Positions 42,370 to 51,197 of a DNA stretch of 64,000 bases are shown piece after piece (position 1 is the first letter of the stretch; each line of letters starts with the position of its first letter). The notes beneath the pieces were generated by a model. That model saw only the letters and a list, made by a program, of their open reading frames with translations, was not told the origin of the DNA and did not search any database. The stretch is taken from the NCBI RefSeq assembly GCF_001280515.1, contig NZ_LBIQ01000030.1:930001-994000 (forward strand), read 5' to 3'. This DNA comes from Mangrovimonas sp. ST2L15 (GTDB lineage: Bacteria; Bacteroidota; Bacteroidia; Flavobacteriales; Flavobacteriaceae). Made by a program: the position numbers and the translations under genes.

Positions 42370-43758
42370 TTATTTGGATAATTCGGTGAAATATTGATAG
42401 AACCATGGAATGGTCTCGATACCTTTAAGATAGTTCCAAAGCCCGAAATGTTCGTTAGGGGAGTGGATGGCATCGCTATCCAGTCCGAAGCCCATTAAAA
42501 TGGTCTTACTTTTTAATTGCTCTTCAAACAAAGCAACAATAGGGATGCTTCCGCCGCTTCTTTGCGGAATTGGGGTTTTTCCAAAAGTCTCATGGTATGC
42601 TTTGCTCGCTGCCTGATAGCCAATACTGTCTATTGGTGTCACATAGCCTTGACCTCCGTGATGGGGTTTTACTTTTACTCTCACCCCCTGAGGAGCAATG
42701 CTCTCGAAATGTTTAGTGAATAAGTCGGTAATCTCATGCCAATCTTGATGAGGCACCAATCTCATGGAAATTTTTGCGTACGCTTTACTTGGTAATACGG
42801 TTTTGGCACCTTCACCGATGTAACCGCCCCAAATACCATTTACATCCAAAGTGGGTCTGATAGAGTTTCTCTCATTCGTAGTGAAACCTTCTTCACCATA
42901 CACTGAATCAATATCAATAGATTTTTTGTAGGCCTCCAAAGAAAAAGGTGCCTTGGCCATTTCGGCACGTTCTTCAGTACTTAATTCTTCGACCTTATCA
43001 TAAAATCCTGGGATGGTAATGTGGTTGTTTTCATCATGAAGGGACGCAATCATTTTGGATAAAACATTGATGGGATTGGCCACAGCCCCACCATACAGTC
43101 CAGAATGCAAATCCCTATTAGGACCAGTAACTTCCACTTCCACATAACTCAAACCTCTTAAACCTGTAGTGATGGAAGGCACATCTTTGGCAATCATTCC
43201 CGTATCAGAAATAAGAATCACATCATTGGCCAATTTTTCCAAGTTTCTGGGTACAAACCAAGCCAAATTTTCAGATCCAACTTCTTCTTCACCTTCAATC
43301 ATAAATTTCACATTGCATGGTAGTTGGTCTGTTTTGGTCATGAATTCCAAAGCTTTAACATGCATATACATTTGTCCTTTGTCATCACAAGCGCCTCTGG
43401 CAAAAATGGCGCCTTCAGGATGTAAATCCGTTTTTTTTATAACCGGGTCAAATGGGGGCGACGTCCATAAATCAATGGGATCGGCGGGTTGTACATCATA
43501 GTGTCCATAAACCAAAACTGTCGGTAAATTTTTGTCGATTATTTTCTCACCATAGACAATTGGGTTTCCAGGCGTTTCACATATTTCTGCAAGATCACAA
43601 CCGGCATCCAATAAGCTTTTCTTAACGGCTTCAGCCGTATTTAAAACATCTTTTTTATAGGCTGAATCAGCACTGATAGAAGGCATTTTAAGCAAATCAA
43701 CCAATTCGGAAATAAATCTGTTTTGATGGGTTTCTATATAATTTGAAATGTCTTTCAT
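42370..43758 (-). CDS. M20-family dipeptidase
   Basis: A 462-residue cytoplasmic peptidase. Metal-binding landmarks are present in order: YGHYDVQPAD, ARGACDDKGQM, MIEGEEEVGS, SDTGM and the C-terminal RSGGSIPIV / DAIHSPNEHF. It matches the dipeptidase branch of M20 (a CNDP-like group). A -7 element TACCTTTG (43778-43785, minus strand) precedes it. Confidence 0.9.
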   Translation of the reverse strand: MKDISNYIETHQNRFISELVDLLKMPSISADSAYKKDVLNTAEAVKKSLLDAGCDLAEICETPGNPIVYGEKIIDKNLPTVLVYGHYDVQPADPIDLWTSPPFDPVIKKTDLHPEGAIFARGACDDKGQMYMHVKALEFMTKTDQLPCNVKFMIEGEEEVGSENLAWFVPRNLEKLANDVILISDTGMIAKDVPSITTGLRGLSYVEVEVTGPNRDLHSGLYGGAVANPINVLSKMIASLHDENNHITIPGFYDKVEELSTEERAEMAKAPFSLEAYKKSIDIDSVYGEEGFTTNERNSIRPTLDVNGIWGGYIGEGAKTVLPSKAYAKISMRLVPHQDWHEITDLFTKHFESIAPQGVRVKVKPHHGGQGYVTPIDSIGYQAASKAYHETFGKTPIPQRSGGSIPIVALFEEQLKSKTILMGFGLDSDAIHSPNEHFGLWNYLKGIETIPWFYQYFTELSK

Positions 43759-43777
43759 GGGTGTTTTTATATTTCTT

Positions 43778-43785
43778 CAAAGGTA
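43778..43785 (-). promoter_or_regulatory. -7 element of the M20 peptidase promoter
   Basis: TACCTTTG on the minus strand, 20 bases before the start codon. No good TTG is found at the -33 position. Confidence 0.4.
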
Positions 43786-43821
43786 CGAAAAAGGGGATGA
43801 TTAAATTTTTATTTGGAATGC

Positions 43822-43850
43822 TTGGAATTTAAAAGGAATGTGTATATTTG
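43822..43850 (+). promoter_or_regulatory. Promoter of tRNA-Leu
   Basis: TTG at 43822-43824, an 18-base spacer and TATATTTG at 43843-43850, placing the transcription start about 25 bases before the tRNA. Confidence 0.65.
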
Positions 43851-43880
43851 CATCCCGATATTTATCGGAGTTTAATGATT

Positions 43881-43962
43881 GCGGGCGTGGTGGAATTGGT
43901 AGACACGCTAGACTTAGGATCTAGTGCCGCGAGGTGTGAGAGTTCGAGTCTCTCCGCCCGCA
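43881..43962 (+). tRNA. tRNA-Leu (anticodon TAG)
   Basis: The acceptor stem GCGGGCG pairs with CGCCCGC. The anticodon stem CTAGA/TCTAG encloses CTTAGGA, giving anticodon TAG. A long class II variable arm (TGCCGCGAGGTGTG) and the TTCGAGT T-loop are present, as expected for leucine. CCA is not encoded. A terminator follows. Confidence 0.95.
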
Positions 43963-43971
43963 CGAAAAGTA

Positions 43972-44000
43972 AAGCTTCTTGGAAACAAGAGGCTTTTTTT
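43972..44000 (+). terminator. Terminator after tRNA-Leu
   Basis: AAGCTTCTTG (43972-43981) pairs with CAAGAGGCTT (43986-43995) through one T-G pair, with loop GAAA and a T-run. Confidence 0.8.
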
Positions 44001-44046
44001 ATTTAAAGAATTTTAGAATATTGGAAATAATGGGAGACGAGAAGTT

Positions 44047-44067
44047 TATGCTGAGCGTAGCCGGAAA
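44047..44067. repeat. Possible degenerate interspersed intergenic motif
   Basis: ATGCTGAGCGTAGCCGGAAA resembles a CTGAGCGnAGyCGAA-type motif that I recall as frequent in flavobacterial intergenic DNA. There is only one copy here, so this is weak. Confidence 0.25.
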
Positions 44068-44085
44068 GAATATCTTTGTTAGAAC

Positions 44086-44120
44086 AAAAAAACCTTAAAG
44101 AGTTCCTTGAAGGTTTTTTT
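44086..44120. terminator. Bidirectional terminator upstream of the OmpA gene's stop
   Basis: AAAAAAACCTT (44086-44096) pairs with AAGGTTTTTTT (44110-44120), with a 13-base loop. T-runs on both strands allow it to end the minus-strand OmpA-family gene. Confidence 0.7.
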
Positions 44121-44157
44121 GTGGACTAAAGTTTTATATGGAGTTCTATTAGAAAAT

Positions 44158-46029
44158 CTATTTTTTAACGATTAAAAACTCTGAACGTCTATTTTTGGCA
44201 TCTTCTTCCTCGGTACAATTGGATTTACAATCAATTTTGGGCTCTGAACTTCCCATACCTTTTGCAGTTAGTCTGTCTTTGCTAATGCCTTTAGAAATCA
44301 GATATTGCATGGTGGCTTGTGCTCTTCTTTCAGAAAGTTTTAGGTTATAGTCCTGACTTCCTTGTGTGTCTGTATGTGATCTTACCAAGATTTCCATTGT
44401 GGCATGTGTGTTCATAATGGAAACTAGTTTATCAAGTTCTAAAGCACCCTGTGGGGTAATGTTGCTTTTGTTGAATTCAAAGTAAATGTTATTCAATTTG
44501 ACTTCAGTTTCTGTAATTATTTCATCGAGTGGACTTAGGGCAGCACTTACACTAATCTCGGTTTTTTGGGAAGCTGAAACAGGAACACTTATACTGTTAT
44601 AGCCTGCTTTGGAAACGGTGATGAAATAATCAACTTCACAACCTACTTGAAAAGCAGTTTGTCCTTTATCGTCAGATGATTGTGTGGCTATTTTATTGTT
44701 TTGAGCATCTGAAAGGATTATTTCGGCTCCAGGAATAATGTTATTGGTTTTACTATCAGTAACCAAGGTTGTGATGTCTAATTTGCAAATAGGATTGGCA
44801 ATGAAAAGGTTGTCTGCCCCATCTCGGTTGGAAGAGAAATAACCTACTTTTTTGGTGTCATTCATACTAAAAGAAAAATCATCATGATTAGTATTGATAC
44901 CATTTCCTAGGTTTTCTGCTTCATTATCGGCGTTTAGGTCCAACTTGAAAACGTCCAATCCTCCATAGCCTTGTTTGCCATTTGAGGAAAAGTAAAGAAT
45001 ATTGTTCTTGCTGCTAAATGGGAATCCTTCCTTACCAGCTGAATTAACTTTAGGCCCCATGTTTTCTGGTTGTCCATAACTGTTACCATTAACACTTATT
45101 TTCCAAATGTCAGTATCACCAATCCCACCAGGCATATTTGAGGCAAAGTATAGTGTTTTACCATCGTGGCTAATACTAGGATGAGTCACGGTATATTCTG
45201 TACTATTGATAGGTAGTGCCTCGATATTTTCCCATCGACCATTCACTAAAGTAGCCTTGTAGATACCTTGTTGCGCTAATTTGACACTATTCTTCTTAAT
45301 TTTTTTATATGATTTCTCGCTGTGACCATCTCTTGAAAAATACATTGTTTTACCATCCGAACTAATGGTTATTGGGCCATCGTGATAAGCTGTATTCAGT
45401 TCTTTAACTTCTTGAGGTCTAGATAGGGAGCCATTGTCATTTCTTTTAGAACTAAAAATGTCTAAATAAGGGGTTTTTGTTCCTTTGTCTTCTTTGCTAG
45501 TCTCTTTTCTTGTACTTACAAAATAAAGGATATTGTCGTTTGATAAAACGGCACCAAAATCACTTTCTTTAGAATCACTGATTTTGCATTTTTCTACCGT
45601 AAATGATTTGTCTTTGTCTGCCAATTGGGGAACGTAATCTGGATTTGCTAAATAGGCCTTTGCTCTTTGATCATCAGGTTTTAACTCAGAAAACCTATCC
45701 ATTTGCTTTTTGGATGCTTCATAATTCCCTTCAGACTTAAGAATTTGGGCATATCGGTAGTAGGTTTCGGCGTCCTGTTGACTTTTTACAGCTTTGGCGT
45801 ACCATTTTGAGGCTTCCTTGGTATTGTAAATATTATAATAACTATCACCTAATTGTTTATAAACATAGCCGTTGGCCTTTCGGTCATTAACAAGTTCTAA
45901 ATAGGCTTCAATGGCATCCACATACTGATAGCCATCATAAAGTTTATCGGCTTTTTCTGTTAATTCATTTTGACCGAAACCTGTTGTAATACTTAATGAT
46001 AAAATTAGAATACTAAATATTTTCCTCAT
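44158..46029 (-). CDS. OmpA-family protein with TPR and PD40 repeats (PorE-like layout)
   Basis: A 623-residue exported protein (signal peptide ending TGFGQ). Residues about 25-135 are TPR repeats, 160-410 PD40/WD40-like propeller repeats (GKTMYFSRDG, GKTLYFASNMPGGIGDTDIW), then a carboxypeptidase-regulatory-like beta domain, and a C-terminal OmpA domain (LVRSHTDTQGSQDYNLKLSERRAQA) that binds peptidoglycan. This order is that of PorE of the T9SS. A PorP/SprF partner, usual beside such genes, is not found here, so the PorE role is unproven. Confidence 0.88.
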   Translation of the reverse strand: MRKIFSILILSLSITTGFGQNELTEKADKLYDGYQYVDAIEAYLELVNDRKANGYVYKQLGDSYYNIYNTKEASKWYAKAVKSQQDAETYYRYAQILKSEGNYEASKKQMDRFSELKPDDQRAKAYLANPDYVPQLADKDKSFTVEKCKISDSKESDFGAVLSNDNILYFVSTRKETSKEDKGTKTPYLDIFSSKRNDNGSLSRPQEVKELNTAYHDGPITISSDGKTMYFSRDGHSEKSYKKIKKNSVKLAQQGIYKATLVNGRWENIEALPINSTEYTVTHPSISHDGKTLYFASNMPGGIGDTDIWKISVNGNSYGQPENMGPKVNSAGKEGFPFSSKNNILYFSSNGKQGYGGLDVFKLDLNADNEAENLGNGINTNHDDFSFSMNDTKKVGYFSSNRDGADNLFIANPICKLDITTLVTDSKTNNIIPGAEIILSDAQNNKIATQSSDDKGQTAFQVGCEVDYFITVSKAGYNSISVPVSASQKTEISVSAALSPLDEIITETEVKLNNIYFEFNKSNITPQGALELDKLVSIMNTHATMEILVRSHTDTQGSQDYNLKLSERRAQATMQYLISKGISKDRLTAKGMGSSEPKIDCKSNCTEEEDAKNRRSEFLIVKK

Positions 46030-46051
46030 GCTTTAAGTTGTTTTAGTTAGA

Positions 46052-46066
46052 AATCTCTAAGAGATT
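46052..46066. promoter_or_regulatory. 15-base palindrome in the leader of the OmpA-family gene
   Basis: AATCTCT-A-AGAGATT is perfectly symmetric and lies 23 bases before the start codon at 46029. It may be an operator or an mRNA hairpin. No binding protein can be named. Confidence 0.35.
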
Positions 46067-46313
46067 GATACTTTCTGCGCGAAATTTAAGGCAAATTATT
46101 ACAGTATTTCATAAGATTCTGATGTTTTTGCATTTTAAAAAGTAGTAATTGCTTTAAATTTTGGTCAATGGTGACCTTAAAGGGAAGAGGAGAGTTCGGT
46201 TGGGCAAATAATGGTGACAATATGAATGACGACAGAAGCCTGTTTTGATAAGTGTCACCCTTGATTAGGGATGCCGATTGAAGAGTGTTTTGCTTTTTTG
46301 TTTCATCGCTTTT

Positions 46314-47402
46314 TTAAGACCTGTTCTTTTTCATCTTATTTCCGATTAATGCGAGTCCTTTGATACTGTGAAATCTTAGTTTTTCTTTGTGTAATGTCCA
46401 GCCGCCAAAGGCTCCCAAAATACTACCTATGCAGATTTCAGTAAATCTTAGGGTAATCAGTTCATCGGGATTATGAAACAGAGGATGGGCCGCTTCAGAG
46501 AGTAAAATGGTTAATGGAGTGATAAAAACCACGGCCCACGCATAGTGTCTTACAACCAGAATTTCAATAATAAATTGCAAGATAATTATGGTAATAGCTA
46601 TGCTAAAAGGAGATTCTACAATTCCTAGAATAAACCAACACAGTCCAAGGCCAATAAAGGTTCCCGTTATTCTGTAGAAGGATCGTTGCCAAATATGGTA
46701 CAAAGAAGCTCCTTGCATAACGGCCGCACAGGATATGGGAATCCAATAGGGATTATCTAATTTCATGAGGTGACCTAAAGCCAAAGCCACACACATAAAG
46801 CAGCCGGTAATAATTGCTTCCCAGTAATCGGCATATTTTCTGAAATCTTTATTAGCAGCCTCAGATTCTGATTTATTCGTTTCAGATGACGGAAACAAGA
46901 AAATATAGATGAGTCCGAGAATACAAGAAAATATAGTTCCTAGACTAACCATTCCTATTTTTATGGGAATGGATGATAGGTCAAAAGGCATACAAATGGC
47001 CATGGAAGCTACCATGATAAAAAAGAAACTTCTTGGTGGGGAGGCCTTGTAGTATAATGCTACCCAGTGAGCCAAGAAAGAAAATATGCCAAAGCTGAAA
47101 ATCGCAACCAATGGATGAAAACTAAAAATAAGTCCGAAGGAAAAGGATACCATAAATCCAAACGAACAAATCAATAGTGTAAGAATCCGATGGGTTTTAG
47201 AGCCGCTACCTGGAAGGTAAAGGATCACCAATGCACTTAAACTAGCCAAAAGGGCTTGTTGCAAATTATTAAAATAGATGCCCAAAAGCAAAGGCGTTCC
47301 CACGCAAATAGCAGCCAAAAGAGCCAAATGCCATTTTCTGGAATTTTTCCTAAAGGTGAACAGAAGCCGAAGCTCAGTGGAAATCGTTTGTGATGCTTTC
47401 AT
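46314..47402 (-). CDS. FUSC-family (YccS-like) membrane protein
   Basis: A 362-residue protein with about ten membrane helices in two groups and a short cytoplasmic segment between them. The pattern YWIPISCAAVMQGASLYHIWQRSFYRITGTFIGLGL is characteristic of FUSC/aromatic-acid-exporter relatives. It is probably an exporter, of unknown substrate. A perfect -7 element (TATTTTTG on the minus strand, 47417-47424) lies just upstream, so it may be transcribed separately from the GH2 gene before it. Confidence 0.78.
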   Translation of the reverse strand: MKASQTISTELRLLFTFRKNSRKWHLALLAAICVGTPLLLGIYFNNLQQALLASLSALVILYLPGSGSKTHRILTLLICSFGFMVSFSFGLIFSFHPLVAIFSFGIFSFLAHWVALYYKASPPRSFFFIMVASMAICMPFDLSSIPIKIGMVSLGTIFSCILGLIYIFLFPSSETNKSESEAANKDFRKYADYWEAIITGCFMCVALALGHLMKLDNPYWIPISCAAVMQGASLYHIWQRSFYRITGTFIGLGLCWFILGIVESPFSIAITIIILQFIIEILVVRHYAWAVVFITPLTILLSEAAHPLFHNPDELITLRFTEICIGSILGAFGGWTLHKEKLRFHSIKGLALIGNKMKKNRS

Positions 47403-47416
47403 GGTTAAATATCATG

Positions 47417-47424
47417 CAAAAATA
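47417..47424 (-). promoter_or_regulatory. -7 element of the FUSC gene
   Basis: TATTTTTG on the minus strand, in the 80-base gap after the GH2 stop codon. No TTG at -33 is seen. Confidence 0.35.
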
Positions 47425-47482
47425 ATGATAATCTGCTCATGCTATTAACCGAAAGCTATTGCTTTTCTCTATTTATAGATAT

Positions 47483-49918
47483 TTACTTTTCCGTTTTTAT
47501 GATGATGGAGGCTGATTTCAATTTTTTTCCTTTTACCGTCAGTTCCATGCTTCCTGCTGTGTTGGTTGACTTCATTGAAACTACCAGTTTGCCGCTAAAC
47601 AGCTTCATAGTTGGTTCATGAAACAATTCTAAAGATGTGGCATCCCCATTACAGGCGGCTCTATAGGAACCATTTCCGGTGACATTAAATTCTAATTGGT
47701 TGGTGGCAGTCGGACAGGGATTTCCATTTTTATCAACTACTGAAACAGTAACAAATGCTAGGTCTTCACCGTTCGCTTTTATGGTTTTGGAATCCGGTTC
47801 CAAAACAATTTGATGGGGCTCGCCAGCAGTTGTGATTTCTTTTTCAGCTACCGCTTTACCATTTTGATCCAGTGCAACAACCTTTAAGGTTCCAGGTTCA
47901 TATTTGACATCCATCCACATGAGACGATATCGATTCTGAGGTGTTTTGTCATTTTTCTTTTGTATTCCTAAACTTTTTCCATTCAAAAACAATTCAGCTT
48001 GGTCAAAACTGGTGTAAACAAAAACTGGGGTGGTCTCGCCTTCACGCCCTTCCCAGTTCCAATGAGGTAAAATGTGCAAAGTTTCATCTTGGGTGTTCCA
48101 GCGACTTCTGTATAGGTAATAACGATCTTTGGGTAAACCTGCTAAATCATTGATGCCGAAATAGGAGCTTCGTGATGGCCAGACTTCATCATATGGGGTT
48201 GGTTCGCCAAGATAGTCGAATCCAGTCCAAACAAATTCGCCAATAACCCAAGGTTTATCATCCTGTAAAATGAAATCCTCGTCTGGTAAATTAGACCAAC
48301 TGCAATATTCTAGATCGTAAGAGGAGGATTGAAAGTCATCATATTGTTTCATGCTGGCAATTTCTACTGGGAACTTGTAAATGCCTCTTGAACTCACTGT
48401 GGAAGCAGTCTCCGAACCTAAAATAAATCCTTGGGGAAATTTTTCATAAGCTTCTTCGTAGAGGTGTACCCGGTAGTTTAATCCTGGGACATCCAAAAGT
48501 GCTCCAAATCCAGATTCCATTACCGCTTTAACTTGGTCCATGCCTACAGTAACCGGCCTGGTAGGGTCTTCTCTATGAAAAATATCTTGAAGCCATTTGG
48601 CACGTTTGACTCCTTCTGTTCCCCATTGATCAGGGACTTCGTTGCCCGAACTCCACATAACAATAGAAGGGTGGTTTCTGGTTGCTCTTACCAGGTTGAC
48701 GACATCTTTTTCGGCATACTCGTCAAAATATAAATGGTAGCCATTGTCAACTTTAGGCTTTTTCCACTCATCAAAACTCTCTGCCAAAAACAAGAATCCC
48801 ATCTCATCACATAACTCCAGTTGCTCAAAAGAAGGCATGTTGTGCGAACTTCTTATTGCATTGGCTCCCATGTCCTTTAAGATTTTAAGTTGACGTTTTA
48901 GTGCAGACCTGTTGACAGCAGTTCCTATTGGGCCTAAATCGTGATGAAGACAAACTCCTTTAAATTTTGTGATTTCTCCATTTAGGCTAAACCCTGTTTT
49001 TTGATCATATTGAATGCTTCTTATTCCAAATTTTGTTGTAATAACATCCTGTAACTCATTTGAAGAGAATAATCTAGTAACAGCTGTGTATAAATGTGGC
49101 GTTTCCGGACTCCATAACATAGGATTTTTAACAAGGAAATTTTGATCGAATTCATCATTAAAAATAGTTTCACTAACATTTGAGTCCATTGTAATACCAT
49201 CTGGGCCTATGATATCTGTAACGATACGTAAATTTTCTCCACTTACTTTGGTCTTAATATTGACCTTGCCTAAAGTTGTATTGGCAATGGGCGTGGTGAT
49301 GAAAGTTCCCCATTGGTTAATGCTTGTTCTGTTTTTAACAATGATTTTTACATTTCTATAGAGTCCGGCACCTGGGTACCATCTTGAGGAAAGTCCTTTG
49401 TTGTTTAACTTAACGGCAAGCGTATTGTTTTCAGAAGAGACATATTCGGAAATATCAAAATAGAAATAAGCGTATCCATATTTCCATTCGCCTACCTTCT
49501 TGCCATTAATATATACTTCAGGTTCACTCATGGCTCCTTCAAATAGGATGAGTACTTTTTTATTTGGGTCATAATTTGGGATCTTAAAGTGATTTCGATA
49601 CCAAGCTTCACCAATATAAGGTAAGGCACCGGTTCGACCTGTTTTTTCAGTAGCCACTTGTTCGCCGTTTTGCTCTATCGCTACATTCTGTTTGTCTATT
49701 TCCTTGTCAAAAGGACCATAAATAGCCCAATCATGAGGAACGGTTACATGTTCCCATTTTCGATCATCAAAATCTGGATTTACTGCTTGCGGATGATGTC
49801 CTTTTTGAAACGTCCATCCTTGTTTTAAAGTGAGAATTTCTCGAGTTTGGGATTGTATGGACAATCCATAAAACAAGCATATGATGAATAAGAACTTTAT
49901 TTTGTTTGAATTTTTCAT
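47483..49918 (-). CDS. GH2 beta-galactosidase
   Basis: An 811-residue exported enzyme (signal peptide ending LSIQSQ). It has the GH2 N-terminal sugar-binding and beta-sandwich domains, then a TIM barrel with acid/base Glu near residue 426 (SSGNEVPDQ) and nucleophile Glu near 503 (ILGSETAST). DUF4982 and a Big-type domain follow. It releases galactose from galacto-oligosaccharides made by the neighbouring GH53. It shares one base with the GH53 gene, so the two form one operon. Confidence 0.92.
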   Translation of the reverse strand: MKNSNKIKFLFIICLFYGLSIQSQTREILTLKQGWTFQKGHHPQAVNPDFDDRKWEHVTVPHDWAIYGPFDKEIDKQNVAIEQNGEQVATEKTGRTGALPYIGEAWYRNHFKIPNYDPNKKVLILFEGAMSEPEVYINGKKVGEWKYGYAYFYFDISEYVSSENNTLAVKLNNKGLSSRWYPGAGLYRNVKIIVKNRTSINQWGTFITTPIANTTLGKVNIKTKVSGENLRIVTDIIGPDGITMDSNVSETIFNDEFDQNFLVKNPMLWSPETPHLYTAVTRLFSSNELQDVITTKFGIRSIQYDQKTGFSLNGEITKFKGVCLHHDLGPIGTAVNRSALKRQLKILKDMGANAIRSSHNMPSFEQLELCDEMGFLFLAESFDEWKKPKVDNGYHLYFDEYAEKDVVNLVRATRNHPSIVMWSSGNEVPDQWGTEGVKRAKWLQDIFHREDPTRPVTVGMDQVKAVMESGFGALLDVPGLNYRVHLYEEAYEKFPQGFILGSETASTVSSRGIYKFPVEIASMKQYDDFQSSSYDLEYCSWSNLPDEDFILQDDKPWVIGEFVWTGFDYLGEPTPYDEVWPSRSSYFGINDLAGLPKDRYYLYRSRWNTQDETLHILPHWNWEGREGETTPVFVYTSFDQAELFLNGKSLGIQKKNDKTPQNRYRLMWMDVKYEPGTLKVVALDQNGKAVAEKEITTAGEPHQIVLEPDSKTIKANGEDLAFVTVSVVDKNGNPCPTATNQLEFNVTGNGSYRAACNGDATSLELFHEPTMKLFSGKLVVSMKSTNTAGSMELTVKGKKLKSASIIIKTEK

Positions 49919-51075
49919 TAGTTATTTGTTTGTGAGCCGTTATAAAACTGCATGCCTAAATTAGCTTTGTTGTTATGATCAAATAGGGTGGCGTTATCCC
50001 AATGGGAGCCTTGTCCCCAGAGCGTGGAACAATCGGTAGAAACCCAAGCGGGTTCCCAATAAATAATACCTTCTCCACCAGCCTCCTTGACCACGGTTTC
50101 AAGTTGTAGGAGATAATTTAATTGTCCTTCCTGGGTCGCTGGGAAGCCATTAATTAAGGCATCTGAACCCAAAATATTGTTAGCTGCATCAGCATTGTCT
50201 AATGTAAATGGATAGGCGGTTTCCACAATCATTAATTTTTTATCGTAGGTAGAAATTAAGGAAGAAAGGGCTGAGCCTACATTGTTGAGGTCATATGAAG
50301 ACCATATTGGGTAATATGACAACCCAATCCAATCATAATCCGTGACTCCGTTTGCTGTTGCTTGTTCAAACCACCATATGCCATTTTCAGGTTGTGCAAT
50401 ATGGAGCATGATTTCAATGTCTATTGAATGTTGTTGAGAGAAATCACGAATAGCTTGGATACCTTTGTTTAGTAAAAAGGAATTGCGATTCCAGTCAATG
50501 GGCCAAACCAAATCACCTTGTTGTAAGATCATGCCATTGATTTCGTTTCCAACTTGAACCATGTCCGGATTTAACCCTGAATTATTTAAGTCATTTAGGG
50601 TTACTAAAGTATAATCATATAATAAGGAGCCTAAATCTGTTGTGTTGTTAATTTCTGGAATCCAAGCTGCAGGGATTTCTTGGGTTTCAGGGTCTGCCCA
50701 AGTATCAGAATAATGGAAATCCAGTAGTACTTTTATCCCCAGATATTTGGCTCTTTGAATGGTTTGTTTGACGTCTTCTATATTGGAGTAATTGGTCCAA
50801 GTGGGGTTGTGCCATAAACGAACGCGTACCAAGTTGGTTCCTGCATTTGTAAAAATCTGAAATGGGTCTTGAACCTCGTTGTTTGTGTTTTTATAAGTCG
50901 CTCCACAATCTTCCATTTCGTTTACATATGAGAGGTCTGCGCCGTAGTAAAAGAAATCTTCAGAAGGGGTAGGATTATTTGGCTGTTCTTCCAAGTTATC
51001 TTCACTGCTAGAGCATCCTATAAGACTAAATACGGTAAACATTATAAATATGGGTGTTTTGAAATATTGTATCAT
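49918..51075 (-). CDS. GH53 endo-beta-1,4-galactanase lipoprotein
   Basis: A 385-residue lipoprotein (FSLIGCSSSED). The GH53 barrel has FYYGADLSYVNEME, RVRLWHNPTW, the acid/base Glu178 in VQVGNEING and the nucleophile Glu285 in LMIVETAYPF. It cuts beta-1,4-galactan side chains of rhamnogalacturonan I. It is the first gene of the minus-strand galactan operon and diverges from the GntR regulator. Confidence 0.95.
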   Translation of the reverse strand: MIQYFKTPIFIMFTVFSLIGCSSSEDNLEEQPNNPTPSEDFFYYGADLSYVNEMEDCGATYKNTNNEVQDPFQIFTNAGTNLVRVRLWHNPTWTNYSNIEDVKQTIQRAKYLGIKVLLDFHYSDTWADPETQEIPAAWIPEINNTTDLGSLLYDYTLVTLNDLNNSGLNPDMVQVGNEINGMILQQGDLVWPIDWNRNSFLLNKGIQAIRDFSQQHSIDIEIMLHIAQPENGIWWFEQATANGVTDYDWIGLSYYPIWSSYDLNNVGSALSSLISTYDKKLMIVETAYPFTLDNADAANNILGSDALINGFPATQEGQLNYLLQLETVVKEAGGEGIIYWEPAWVSTDCSTLWGQGSHWDNATLFDHNNKANLGMQFYNGSQTNN

Positions 51076-51133
51076 ATTCTTATTTAATTATCTCAAATAA
51101 CAAGGATTTGATAATTTGAACATTGTTTGTTTA

Positions 51134-51141
51134 CAAATTTA
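51134..51141 (-). promoter_or_regulatory. -7 element of the galactan operon promoter
   Basis: TAAATTTG on the minus strand, about 60 bases before the GH53 start codon. Its -33 position, near 51161, falls on the tandem repeat. Confidence 0.55.
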
Positions 51142-51160
51142 AAAATAATTATTAAAAAAC

Positions 51161-51180
51161 CCTACCAGTACCTACCAGTT
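51161..51180. promoter_or_regulatory. Tandem operator between the galactan and GntR-galKT operons
   Basis: CCTACCAGT occurs twice, 10 bases apart (51161-51169 and 51171-51179), one helical turn. The pair covers the -33 region of both divergent promoters. It is the likely binding site of the GntR-family regulator encoded at 51198. Confidence 0.65.
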
Positions 51181-51185
51181 TTTTG

Positions 51186-51193
51186 TATCTTTG
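51186..51193 (+). promoter_or_regulatory. -7 element of the GntR-galK-galT operon
   Basis: TATCTTTG matches TAnnTTTG exactly. It ends only 4 bases before the ATG at 51198, so the mRNA may be leaderless or nearly so. Confidence 0.6.
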
Positions 51194-51197
51194 TGAA

